NCBI GenBank assembly: GCA_958295665.1
Contig: OY282560.1
Location: 85,412,311 to 85,476,310, forward strand
Origin: Tipula vernalis
Lineage: Eukaryota; Arthropoda; Insecta; Diptera; Tipulidae
Direction of reading: 5' to 3'
DNA length: 64,000 bases
The notes under the pieces were generated by a model. That model did not search any database and was not told the DNA's origin. It saw nothing but the letters and a program-made list of their open reading frames with translations. Each line of letters begins with the position of its first letter. The first letter of the stretch is position 1. The translations under genes and the position numbers were made by a program. Below, piece after piece: positions 50,097 to 62,267 of this stretch.

Positions 50097-50265
50097 TTGT
50101 AAGAGAATTCAATCCAGTTTCGAACTGATGAGCTTATGATTATGAAAAAATCAATCTTTTCATCAGGCCGCGGCGACTGGACTGATTATACCACAATTTA
50201 CACTCTATATATAAAGAATGTACTGTGCGTTATGTACTAGCGAATCATACTAAAACAATATTTCA
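50097..50265. mobile_element. MITE with tRNA-like/hairpin core, copy 2 (inverted)
   Basis: Reverse-orientation copy of 19540-19719. It begins 'attgtaagagaattcaatcc', keeps the 'ctgatgag' stem region and 'aggccgcggcgactggactg', and reaches 'gtactagcgaatcatac'. Its far end has diverged ('aatatttcatctactg' instead of 'cagatgaattctcttac'), so the terminal repeat is lost on that side. Confidence 0.7.
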
Positions 50266-50969
50266 TCTACTGTTGTTCCATTCAAACTTTTCAAAGACGT
50301 CAGTTTATCAAATATTTCGAATTTAGTAGTAATTCCCCGAATAAATATTAACAAACGAATAAAGTTATATATGTTGATTGCAAATAACCTCTCTATTTTA
50401 TTTTATAGGGCTAGAGACGTCGACAATTTATATTAATTTAAGGAATTTCAAAAACGTGTCGCTCGGAGTCCTGCAAGAGTCGTGATGCAATACAGATGTT
50501 TTTATTTTAATAACGCGCGTTCAACCAATTCAAACATTCAGTCCATTGCAATGGCGACGAGGAAAGTGATATTTATCTACCTACCCAATAACAGTTTTAA
50601 AGAAGTGTAAACCATAATTAGATAAGTCAGTGAAATTTGTCGATAGTGAAGCATTAATGATCTAAACGAACAAGAGAGTTATGTTAGAAGTAAGGTAATA
50701 TGTATAGTGGGCGGAGTAAAAATTATAACCTTAGTTGAGTCAGGCCCTTCTACGAATTTAATATGTCAAGTGAACCATAAAAAAGCGATAAAGGATTCAT
50801 CATAATAAAAGAAATATGTTTGATGGTGGACGAGATAATTAAGTTTTAAACGTTGTTGAATGTGAAGATGCTTCGTTGCTAGGTTTGGAGGATTCCCTTC
50901 AATTAAGCTTAATACAGGTTTAACACTTCAAATTCAACCTGTTGCTAATTATATTTATCAAAACAAATT

Positions 50970-51323
50970 TTATTTCCTAATTAAGTCTTCTGGAAATGGG
51001 ATTCTAAAGTTATTTTTGGATGGAGTTGGGGAATGTGACTGATCGGAGTGGAATTTGGGCGTTTCTCGACTGATTGTGGTGAGGTTTGGCATATGCGGTG
51101 GAGGTGGTGTTGTAGAGTTGTTTTTTGATTTAGTTCCAATCAAAAATTTTACTGTTATTTCAATAATCAAGAAATACGTTCGCAATATTCGAGGGGGTGG
51201 AATCAGTTTATCCTCACCAATATTTGTATTTTTTGCCTTCAGAACTGTTTCGCCGTTTTCCAGAACTAAATCAAAAAATTGTTTGCTAATGTCGTTTCCA
51301 TCGCACAGGTCGAATTTCACCAT
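50970..51323 (-). CDS. Uncharacterised 117-codon open frame
   Basis: Begins with ATG at 51323, MVKFDLCDGNDISKQFFDLV, continues LENGETVLKAKNTNIGEDKL and ends in a Pro/Ser/Thr-rich half with PPPPH. The first 60 residues read like ordinary protein, but I recognise no family. The C-terminal half lies over the 105-bp-type repeat unit, so it is probably not original coding sequence. If anything it is a remnant of the ORF of the surrounding insertion. The opposite strand is also open (51055-51333). Confidence 0.2.
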   Translation of the reverse strand: MVKFDLCDGNDISKQFFDLVLENGETVLKAKNTNIGEDKLIPPPRILRTYFLIIEITVKFLIGTKSKNNSTTPPPPHMPNLTTISRETPKFHSDQSHSPTPSKNNFRIPFPEDLIRK

Positions 51324-51888
51324 GGTTGTTTAAAAAGCGGCCGGGTTCCATTCCGACCAGCCGTGTTCCGGAATTTCATCTGGGAATGATTTTAGAATTT
51401 TATTTCAATAGAAGACGTCAACCAAACTTATGTTTGGCGACAGTTCGTCGAAGAGGATAGACGTGTTTTTTCTATCCTCTTATGTAGTGATATGTATATA
51501 CTTTATATACATATGTATGTACTCGTATATACATTTTATTTTAAATTTTAAATTTAATTCTAATTAAATTCAAGTTTAGTGTAATAATAATCAAAGTGTA
51601 GTGAAAATAATTAAAGTGTACTTTTGGAAAATACAATCCACCGGGATGCATTTGTCAGGCAATATTTTTATTTTTGTAGATAGAAAAATTAAAAGTGCAT
51701 CATTTGGTATTTTGTGGGATTGTACATAAAATCAAATTTCAATTTTTAATTACTAAAGTCTAATAATTGGATAGTATTGAAATTGATTTTAACTTAAATA
51801 GAAATACGGCGTAGTAAATTTTATATTAGATTTTATTTTTACGCACACTTATTTGTATTCTTATGTTTGATTTTGGGTACAATCGACA

Positions 51889-52130
51889 CATTCTTTTAGA
51901 ATTTTTAGTTTAAAAGTGGGAGAGTTTACATATGCAATTTCATAAAATGTTGATTTTTTTTGTAATACTCGTATGTAATATATTGTGTTTTGCTCATTAA
52001 TATATATTAATTAATTTAGTTTAAAGAATATTTAAAGGTTTCTCTTCCTTAATTTGCTAGTAAATAATTTAATTTTCAGAATATAACATAGTTCCAGAAT
52101 TAATCATTATTATGGGGATTAAAATTGATC
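51889..52130. repeat. Direct duplication, copy 1
   Basis: Starts 'acacattcttttagaatttt' and includes 'catatgcaatttcataaaat', 'atattgtgttttgctcatta' and 'ttcagaatataacatagttc'. It matches 52420-52626 at about 85-90 percent, with a 32-bp or so extra AT-rich stretch here. Confidence 0.8.
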
Positions 52131-52419
52131 TTTGATATTCTAGACTTTTTGCGTCGTAACATGATCAATGTTTAAATTATATTATATACTTTTATAAATA
52201 ATTAACTTCAACATTATTAATTTCCTTTTTTTCTAGATCTGTAGGAAATTCCCGATTAGCGTAAATTTAATTTTATGGTTAAATATATATTTTCAACTTT
52301 TTATTTTTAAATTTAGTTGCCGTAGGTAAACAATTAATGAACTATCTACAGGATAACGATAACTAATGAAACAAGCGCTGTGAACTAAAACCGTAACTTA
52401 TCAATTTAACAAATTTTAA

Positions 52420-52626
52420 ACATTCTTTTAGAATTTTTAGCTTAGAAAGGGGAAACGTCTACATATGCAATTTCATAAAATGTTAATTTTTGTAATACTC
52501 GCATGTAATATATTGTGTTTTGCTCATTAATAAAGGTTTCTCTTCCTTAGTTTGCTAATAAATAATTAAATTTTCAGAATATAACGTAGTTCCAGAATCA
52601 ATCATTATTGTGGGGATTAAAATTAA
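52420..52626. repeat. Direct duplication, copy 2
   Basis: Second copy of the 51889-52130 segment, same orientation, about 530 bp downstream. Non-coding; it lies within the 2.8-kb insertion. Confidence 0.8.
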
Positions 52627-53448
52627 GCCTGAATTTCAGAATTAAATTTTAGTTTGGTATTATGGTGATTTATTAATTAAAATTAGTTTTTAGAGTTGCC
52701 TGGGAATTGGTATATTAATTTTATTTGTTGATTCTTGATATAATTATAGTACCTAACTGAATTATTGATGATTTTAGGCTGTTGTGGTGCTGTAACATTA
52801 TTATTATTAAATTATTTATTATAAATTTTATAAAATAATTGAATTTTTAATTATTTATTCTCTTTTTCTTGATCGGTAAGAAATTTATTATTAGTTTTAA
52901 GTAAAATTTTATGTTTAATATGGTTTTTAACGTTAATTTTAATTCTTGTTGCAGTATGTAATAATTAATTAATTAGATATAGAAGGACCATGAAAAATGA
53001 AATAAGCGCTGTTTTTGTAATCTTAGCTTAGTAATTTTAAATTTTTCTTAAATATTTTATCAGGTAAATTAATGAAAGGCGGACAGGGGAAATTACAACA
53101 TTAATCATTTTTTAAGTCCTGATTTAGTCTGTCCCAACTAATAATCCTATCCTATCCTTCGGTTTTGTTATATGTGTACGGGTGTATGGCATGGGCCCGG
53201 GAGTGCGGCAGATCCTGCTATAATGCTTGGTCGTACACTCATAATTAATCAATTAATCAATTTAAGGAATTTCAAAACCGCCAAAGCCTTCGAAATATAA
53301 CACCTAGACGAATGTGAGTATTAACGATTTCAAACTTTCTAGGAAAATACCACCTTGGAATAACCGCCATTTGTGGAATATAAAATTATACTGCATCTCA
53401 GATATATAATATAATATAAATGAGATAAACTTCAAAAATTTCAAAGAT

Positions 53449-53575
53449 TAGTGCACTAATCTCGATTAGTCACTAATCCTGCAATAAAACGAGATTAGCT
53501 AATCTTCAACATGACACACTACAGCTAATCTCGAAAAAATCACTAATCGCACTTAGCTAATCCCTAGTCTGTCAA
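53449..53575. promoter_or_regulatory. Dense cluster of TAATC sites
   Basis: About nine TAATC/GATTA motifs lie within roughly 125 bp, several as inverted pairs ('gattagtgcactaatc', 'gattagctaatc') and two as TAATCC. TAATC(C) is the core recognised by K50 homeodomain proteins (Bicoid/Otd/Gsc type). It could be an enhancer module or a foldback remnant; the sequence alone cannot decide. Confidence 0.35.
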
Positions 53576-55734
53576 GGGTATAACAACATTTGATCAAATA
53601 TATCGTAGTGCAAATATTTTGCAGACAGACGCAAACAAAAGTGCTCACTGCAACAAAAATCGCACACAAATATTTCTTCACAAATTTAAAGTTTTAAAAT
53701 ACCCTGGCTAATTTTAAATTATCCTAACTATGAAAGATTTAACTTAAATATCTTTTAAATTTCTTTCTCCTTCTAAAACCGTTGTAAAGCATGAAAAACA
53801 TGCATTTTTGATGACATTATACGATAGAAGTCGATCGACTTACGATAGAAGTCGATGCAACATTTTTTATGTTAAATTCATTTTTGGGATTTTATGTTTC
53901 TTCGAGAAAATGCTTTCAAGATTTCTGTCAAGCGTTCATTTTGGTTGCTCTATTTGCACTGAGATATTTTGTTTTCGAAAATAAACCAAGGTTGCCACAT
54001 TCTCACATATTTCCAGACTCCAAATAATATCATTTGGATTAGTTTTAAAATCATTAAAGAAAATTATCCGAATTAAACTCCAGAATATTGAGCAAAGCCT
54101 CCTAAAAGTTTGACTTTCTGAACTCAAGCACTGAAATCTCTTAGAACAGCTGAAAAAATTCCAAAATCGTTTCGTGAGTTTATAAAAAAATACGAATAAA
54201 GGTAAAATAATTACAGGCGTATTTTAATAAATTTTGAAAAAGCGCCAAAAAGATAGAAGGCTTAAAAAATCAAAAAACCTCCTTTCACAATATTTTGTAA
54301 ATCAAACGGCTCGCCAAAATAGATGAAAGTGGACACTTTCTTCTATGATGCAAACACAAATTTTATTGCAATAGAAAAATTTGAACGTACAAGTACTATT
54401 TTAAATCTCTCTTTCGACAATTATCAACTGCAAGACTGTAATAGGAGACATGACGATCTAAAATATCTACTGATTTTTAACCAAAAAGTTTAACAGCAGA
54501 GTTTAGAGAGGGCATGTCGCACGCTGCAGAAGCGTGTTCTAAATGAGTTAAAATCGAATGAACAACTGTTTAAAGTATAGTACTGGTAGTTTGAAAAAAG
54601 CACTTGTTTCTGGAGCTATTTGCAAAAATTGAGACTATAATTTTTACTTGTAAGAGAACTTAAATAATACCTGTATATGAACCTTCAGTTTTTAAACTTT
54701 TCAGATTATGAAATACTTAAAAATTTTAAAATTCTGGGAACTTTTTTCGAAATTTATATTAATTTAGTGTTTTTTTTTGAATAGGTGTGGATTTAGCAAC
54801 CAATTGTCAAATTTTGCCAAATGTTTATTTTAAGGAATTTAGAAAAAAAGTTCGTTTCTGTTTTTAATTAGAAAAGTCTCGCTCTTAATGAGCGAAATTT
54901 CAGGACAAAACAAAAACGAGAAGATTGAGAAGATCGACCATCAGTAAATTTTAATTTTGAAAATAAATTTTAGACTTTAAAAATTTAAATTGTTTATTAA
55001 CTAATATGTTAACGTTGAATCGAGAGGTCTTAAAACTAAATTCTTGTATTATAGAAAATGGTAAAAATTATTTTTTTATGTGTGAAGCGACCTCTTAAAA
55101 ACTTTGTGCAAGTTCCTCATTTTTCTGGATATATATAAGATCATCCCACAGCACAGTCTAATTTTTCATAGAGATTTACATAAGATGGCGAACGTTAAAA
55201 TTACTTATAAGCATAAATCTAGTATGTGTGTTTTTTTATTGGGTTTTTCGTTTTTCGCACGAGAAGGACTGATAAAGCATAGTATCGGTTTCACAAAAAA
55301 AAAAAAAAAACCAAAAACTTTTATACATAAATTTATTTATTTTCCTATATTAAATAATCGATTTAATTCTCAGAGGTATATTTTGTATTGTAATTAATCA
55401 ACAGTAGAATACTTCAAGGTTTAAATCTTTAGGGAAATTAAATATTTTCTTGTTGTTATTATTGTTAAAGAAAATGAATTGATTGAAAATGTAATTGATT
55501 TAGACTTTAAGTTATATAATCGCGCACAATATGATAAGTTTTTTTTTAATGTCACTTAATCATGACAAAAAACAATTCTGGTTTTCTTCTACATATTCTG
55601 AACATAAATTTCTATTAAATAAACAAAACCAAAATATAATGAAAGGAAAAATTCAACCCACGACTTAAAAAATCTGAAGTTTGTAATACAAACCCCATTT
55701 ATTGACGTAAAACGAAATGAAACCATTAAGCCGA

Positions 55735-55750
55735 CCCCCCCCCCCCCCCC
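55735..55750. repeat. Poly-C run
   Basis: Sixteen consecutive C residues followed by 'tccctc', striking in such an AT-rich region. It could be real or affected by sequencing error in length. Confidence 0.8.
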
Positions 55751-56681
55751 TCCCTCAAACAACTAGATGATACGAGATAACACAGAAAAAAAAAATAAAG
55801 GATAGATAATTTTTTTTTATATCGAATCCACAATTTTTTTTAATACACTATGTCGCCACATTATTTTCTGTAGATTATTAAATAAATGACCATCATCATC
55901 GGTGTTTTAGCCATATAAATTTGTTGTTCCAAGAATATTCAACAAATTTCACGACCAATATGCAAAATGGCTGACAAAACATACACATACGCACAGCACA
56001 TTGTATCTGTGTGTCATAAATTTGTTGTTTTTTTGTTTTTTTTGTAAACATCGCGGTGAAGAGCAAACCGCGCGCTATATAACCATATGGTTGGCACCAA
56101 TCGATAAATAAAAATCGAAATTCTATAAAAGCATCATTTAGCTAATCACTTCCATATGTTTTCCACATAAATCTGCTTATATTTTGCGAATTATTTTAAA
56201 ACCATATGTTCATATCAGCTGACTGGCTATACAAGTATCAACAAATATATGTATTATACCGATGGATAGATAGATGATATGCTGCGATGACGGCAAATTT
56301 TATTATTAGTTTTTTTTTGTTTTAATGGCTGTTGAAAAAATGGAACTGATAAAAAGGAAAATTGTGATAACTCAATAAAATATGAATTTTTTTATATTTA
56401 TCCGTTTTGACTAATGGAAAATGGCGTCGAAAACCTAATTACGAGTGAAAATTCCATTATTATTACATAGTTTTATGTTAAAATATATACGACATTCTTG
56501 TCTATATTGGAGTAAAACCATATTTTATTATAAGTTTCCTAATGTATATGTACTCGGACATATGAAAAAAGAAAATATCAATATTCGTATTTAGTGAAAC
56601 ATATTGTGAGAGACGTGCAGAAAAATTTGTTTTGCCATAAATAAATCACGTAAAATTCCAATTTTTAAAAATACAAACAAT

Positions 56682-56685
<4 letters not shown>

Positions 56686-56721
<36 letters not shown>

Positions 56722-56840
56722 AACAATTAAGAATATTAACGTACCATATGGCAAGTATTCACTTTTCCACAAAAGCACATTTTCTTATTTCTTTTTATAA
56801 AACATATTGATTATGTGTGTGTGTATGTGTGTGTGTGTGC
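56686..56840. repeat. TA and TG microsatellites
   Basis: An uninterrupted (TA)n tract of about 30 bp near 56686-56717, and a (TG)n tract near 56815-56840 broken by a few substitutions. Confidence 0.85.
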
Positions 56841-59800
56841 ACAAATATATTATAAATTTAGTTATTTATTGTAAAAACTTTTATATAAAAATAAATATTT
56901 TTGTTTTAAATTCGCACAAATTGTATTTTAATGAGTTAAATTCGATATTAATTTTTATTTCTTTAATTTTAAATTACTTGAAATATATTTTTATTTTTTT
57001 AAATACAAAATTGAAAATACCGGGTGTGATATTCACTTATATAAAAATAAAAAAAAAATAAAAGTAACAACACGAGAGAGATTGTAAATTTATATAAAAA
57101 TATAGATTTTTTTTTTTTAAATTTTTCAACTTTTTTTTTCCTAAATAAGAATCGGAAGTTATTTGAATGAATGAATGGAAACGAAAAAGAAAAGTTTCGA
57201 ATTTTTTTTGCGTTTTTTTTTTTAGTTTTTAGGGGCGTTTACAATTCGCGCATGTGCTTTTGATCGTTTCCTATATTTTTTTTGTTTTTTTTTCTGAAAA
57301 GTTTAAATCAGAGACGAAATAGTTCCGATGGGATATCCATACTGTTGATTAATTACTTTTAAACTTTAAAAACAAACAATTTTCTGTTATATCTGTCGAT
57401 CATCGGATATAAAATTAAGAAATTCAAGTTCAAAATTATACCTCGCGCATTAAGTTTTGCTACTCGACACCAAGTATCAGTGTAATAGTTACCAAAAAAA
57501 AAAATTTGTATACAATAATATCGATCATTAATTAGATAGCCCATTTATTGATTTATAATAGACTTGGAACAACAAAAAAATAAAAATAAAAATTAAATCA
57601 TTTACAAATTGATTTACTTAGATTAATACATAAATTAATTAAAATATATAAAAGTACGATAAAAATGATTTTGTTTAATTAGACTGAAATTTAGTCATGT
57701 GGGAGGGTAGTAGTTGATTGATTTTCTTTATAATTATATATATTATATTGTTATGGTATAATAGATAAATATTTTTAAATATATCACAAAAAAACTACAA
57801 ACATTATTTCTATACGCAGCAAAACGCACCAATTTCACCAAAGCATTCTTTTATTTATTTCTTACACAATATTGAATTATTAAAAGTTTATTCGAAAACT
57901 TTTACATATTATAGAACTTTTAAAAAGTTTGTCTCACACGAAAAGGTCTTCATTGTTACTGCCAAAGTCACTGAGAATGGAACATATGGTTTAATAATTT
58001 TCCGTAATTTTTATTATTGTAACTAAATTATTGAGAGGTACACATTTAAAATGGATGTCTATGCCATTTTGTTTATTTTCTTATTTGCATAATCTTTGCT
58101 ATATTCTAATCTATATATACATACATACTCCCCTTATTTGATTTCCAAATGATATTTAGACAAATATATTTTGTAACACATTCTATTTTTGAATTCTGTA
58201 CCAAGGCAATTTAAAATAAGGTTCGAGGTGGTTTGCGCCCTCCCAGGAAATTACTCATAAATATTAGAAACAAATTAACTAACAGTTAATAAATTGGAAT
58301 TATAAATTATCATTCACTGCAAACTTTTTTTTTTTTTTTTTTTAATTGGATGCTATTATTAAAACTATAATCTAAACAACTATTTTTGGTTATATCAAAA
58401 GGAAGGTTTATATAGCTAATTTCAATCTTATAACTGTTTCAATTTAGTAACTGTGAACCAACTATTTATTAAATCAATATACAAATTAGAGGCATACAAA
58501 TCGAAATAATGAAATTCATGCATTTTAATGAAATTTCTATGGCTTACTCTGAAAGGAGGAAAATTGCAGCGATCCCTATGATTTCCGGTTTTTGCTGGTT
58601 TCTGGAATTGAAAATGGGAAAGCGCTGCATTTTTGAATTTCATGGAAGTTAGATACATTCTACGATTCTACGTATATAATTTTTGAAGCACATTTATTAA
58701 GTACTTCATATTTAAAATGCAAACAAATTATTGATTATAATAAATAGATGGCGGCAAATGAGCTAAACATAAATATCCTTAAAAGGCTCTTTCAGAATGC
58801 AAAGCATAACAATGTATTACATATTTCTTCTTCTCCAACTATACGTTTACGATAAAATTGATAAATCATCAAAGGGTAACATAAATACAATATTTTTAAT
58901 ACAATTAACATAAGCGCACGCGATCGATGGTCATAAGTTAGTTTAGACTGGATAAATGATTGAATCATTTTTGAGTATTTTACACTAACAATTTAAAGAA
59001 AAATAACTTCGTCTATATACCATATAACCAAAATCACAAGTTATGAGGTTATTTGAATGGCACACTAAAACTTAACACTATTTCGTTAAATTATAGCGAT
59101 CGTAATTAAAATTGATTACACGAATTGATTAAAGATAGTTCATGCATGCTTGCGGTCTGTTAAATTTTATCTTGCTGAATGTGAAATTGAAGTTGATACT
59201 AATTAATTTTAATTACGCAAATCAATTTACCAAAAATTATATTTTCAATTTCAAGCAAAATTACGAAAATTCTGTTTGGGTCTGCTTTCAATAATAATTA
59301 TTATGTAATTCCAGCGAGAGGTGCGAAGGACGACCCGATTTTGATCGGAGCATCAAGCGGAGTTGGAGTAATTATTGTAGGAGTGGAAACGAGTAAGGAG
59401 CGTTAAAAAAATAAAAAATTCTAAAACTATAAAACTCTAAATCACGATAATCTTTACCTAGAATTGTAAAAATAATATTACAAATAAATTCCTGTGGTCG
59501 CGGCTTTAGTGTTAATTTAGACTTCCAGTGATGGTGTTTTATGGAAACCATCATTACTTACTTCATTTTATATGGAAGAGCAGCAAAAAAATGCGATGCT
59601 TGAAACAACACATTCAAAACTCGTAGCACACACCTATACAACACAATAGACGTAGCACGTTACAGAAAAAAAAATTGTCTCAAACGGAAGCCCAGCGAAG
59701 AGCAGCCAAAACAAATCGAGGACATTAAAAGTTGTCTAAAGACAATTAAAATACTTTAAAGTCAAAAAGACATTATTGATATCTGTTTCGAACTGCTTAA

Positions 59801-60166
59801 AAAAAAATGGTGTCCATTTTCTTTAATTGAGGAATTTGAATTTCGTAAAATTGTCAATCATATCCTTAAAGCCATCAAATGTCACGCAGGCTATTATGAA
59901 ATTTTTCGATCTCGCATTAAACTAAAGTCAGCGACGACTTTTTTCGGTGAATTTCAAGAATACGTATCCAGAGGGCTCGTTTTCTTGAATTTCTGCCGAA
60001 AAAATTCGCCGACGGATCAGATATCCATTTTGTCTGTAAAATTATGATCTGTTGAAAATTTAAATTGGCTTACTCTTGAAATTAGTCATCAAAAAATTTC
60101 GATCAAAAAGTAAGCGAAATTTCTCGTCTAGTAATAAATTCGGAGAATTCAATGATTGTAACAATG

Positions 60167-62267
60167 CAGAGAGTGAAACCGGAACCGAACTGTAAATCGA
60201 AAACCGAAAAAAAACCTAAATTTTTTATGAACCGAAAACTGGAACCGAAACGAAATAAATAAAATGTAGGGAACTGTAACCGTAATCGGAACAATATTTT
60301 CATACGGTTTATTTCGTTCTTTTTCGTTTCGGTTCAAGTATTTTTTGCACGAAAATTTCCCATTTCTCTTAAAAACAGAAAAACCTAGCTAGGTTAGTAA
60401 ACGGAAAAACCTTTAGCTTAAAAAGCTAAAAAAATTATAATTAATTAAAAATTCACTGAAATGAACAATTCTGATAATTTGCTTGTTCGTTTAGCACGTC
60501 CTTCAAAGGACATTTCGTTTTATAGACCATTTACATTCAATGAATTTTTGCCTTCCATAACTTATACAAATTTTTTAGATTTGTTTCTCGGATTTGCTTA
60601 TGCCGTTTGATTTTTTAATTATAGTTTTTCTCTTTTTTTCTTTTATGATTTTTGTATGTTGCATCTGAATTGTCAAAATTTCATTGAACGTAAATGGGCT
60701 GTTAACCAAACGAATGACTAAATGTTTAAGTCGTTATGTGCCAAATATCATTAAAACGAAATGTCATTAGCTCAAAAATATTTTCAATAGAGGTCTCTAG
60801 CTAATGGTGTTGTTCTTAGATACAATTTAAATAACATCGCTACGAGCGATATAGTGAATTTCTCTGTATTGAACTGACAAATGGATGAATCTGATGGAAA
60901 ATAATCTTCAAAATGTTTTATTGATTAAATTAAATAATGAATTTAAAATGATGATTAAAGGAGAGATTATATCGTTAAAAATTTAACTTTTTATTATACT
61001 TATACTAGTCCAGTAAAACGAGCCTCATGAGAAGGAAAAAGCTCCTACACATTTCAACTTTGCAAATTCCAAGTATGTTCAATAAGGTACCGGAAACTTT
61101 TATAAAAACATCTGCCTGTTTTCTTCCTGTTGACGGATAAAAACGCGGCCAAATGGTATTTTACAAATTTTTGTGAAACTATGTAAAATATCAAAACCTT
61201 TTCGAATAAGAGTTGATGTTGACAATATTTTCTTTAATTTGGTTTCTATTTTATTTTTATAAAACAATAATTGGTTGAATTACGGACATTTTAATTTTTT
61301 GTATACCTATTAACGGGAAAACAGAACATCACTTCGTATAGCAAAATCGTTTTATAAGCAAAGACTGCTAATCACATTTTAAACGTAATTTTTATTTTAA
61401 CTAGGACCAGACGCTAAATCACTCCGTATTCAATACCACCATTGGTTATATCAAAATAGCCTTTAATAGTTAAATTAACACTTAAGTGATTTAGTGTTTC
61501 ATATTGCCTTGCCTGATTACCTCAAATTTTTTCATTCCCATAATTGTCTAAGCGATCAATTTTACAATGGGGTTGGTTGTCGTCCTTCCCATCGATAACC
61601 TTTCCCGACAAAACAAACAATACAGAATCAGTGTATCATTACAGAGAATTTAAATTGTGTACTACTGAAAATTGGAAATGATAGCCGCCAAGTAGCCTGA
61701 CACACTTGAACTCTTTGTACCATTGGGTCAATTTGCCAACTTTACTGAAAAAAACGGATTAGCCTAAAGTAAATCCACCAATTAATTACTTATATCTGCC
61801 ATAACAAATCTCAGTTTAATTGGTTTCACCATCATTTTGCACTTTCTTTTTCAAATCTAAGTCATGAATAATAAAATTCAGTATTTTTATATAAATTGGA
61901 TCAAAATTGGATCAAACTATACAAATATTCGATAGTCACTTATACGAACGGCTAATGGTTACAAGACCAAACACATCTATATGTACAAAAACCAATTATA
62001 ACTTTTTATAACGGTATACCTTAATATACTTCAATAAATATGTCTGCAAACCTTGGAGGGTGTAGGAGCTATGTACTGGTATGATTTTATAATTACAGTT
62101 CTTAATATACATATGTATTTAAATGATGCTATATTGAACCGATTTTAAACCGGTTTCGAACCCGAACCAAAACGAAACCAGAAAAAAATTAACAAACCGA
62201 AACGAAAAAATAAATTTGGAAACTTTACCCTAAACCGGAACGAAAAACATTTCAGTTTCACTCTCTG
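60167..62267. mobile_element. hAT-like element without readable transposase
   Basis: The left terminus 'cagagagtgaaaccgg' and right terminus (reverse complement) 'cagagagtgaaactga' share CAGAGAGTGAAAC. Flanking octamers TAACAATG (60159-60166) and TAACAAGC (62268-62275) agree at six of eight positions. CAGAG termini with an 8-bp duplication are hAT hallmarks. The sub-terminal zones are full of 'accgaaac'/'gtttcggt' motifs on both sides, as in hAT transposase-binding regions. At 2.1 kb it has no frame longer than about 70 codons, so it is a dead or non-autonomous copy. Confidence 0.7.

Larger units (their letters stand above)
50454..53258. mobile_element. 2.8-kb insertion bounded by 19-bp direct repeats
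   Basis: 'aatttaaggaatttcaaaa' is present at 50435-50453 and 53259-53277. A long exact direct repeat like this is the usual footprint of a retroposed (LINE-type) insertion. The right end carries a simple tail ('attaatcaattaatc') after a GC-richer segment (53140-53235), as non-LTR elements often do. The left end has 'gcaatggcgacgaggaaagt'. Inside are a 105-bp-type repeat unit (50985-51105), an orphan 117-codon frame and a 215-bp direct duplication. No reverse transcriptase is readable. Confidence 0.45.
53576..60166. other. Non-coding stretch
   Basis: No gene recognised in 6.6 kb. It contains a poly-C run (55735-55750), a TA microsatellite (about 56686-56717), a TG microsatellite (56815-56840) and many A and T runs. 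A more complex segment at 55860-56290, with 'accgcgcgctatataaccat' and 'ctataaaagc', could be regulatory but has no confirmed function. Confidence 0.45.
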
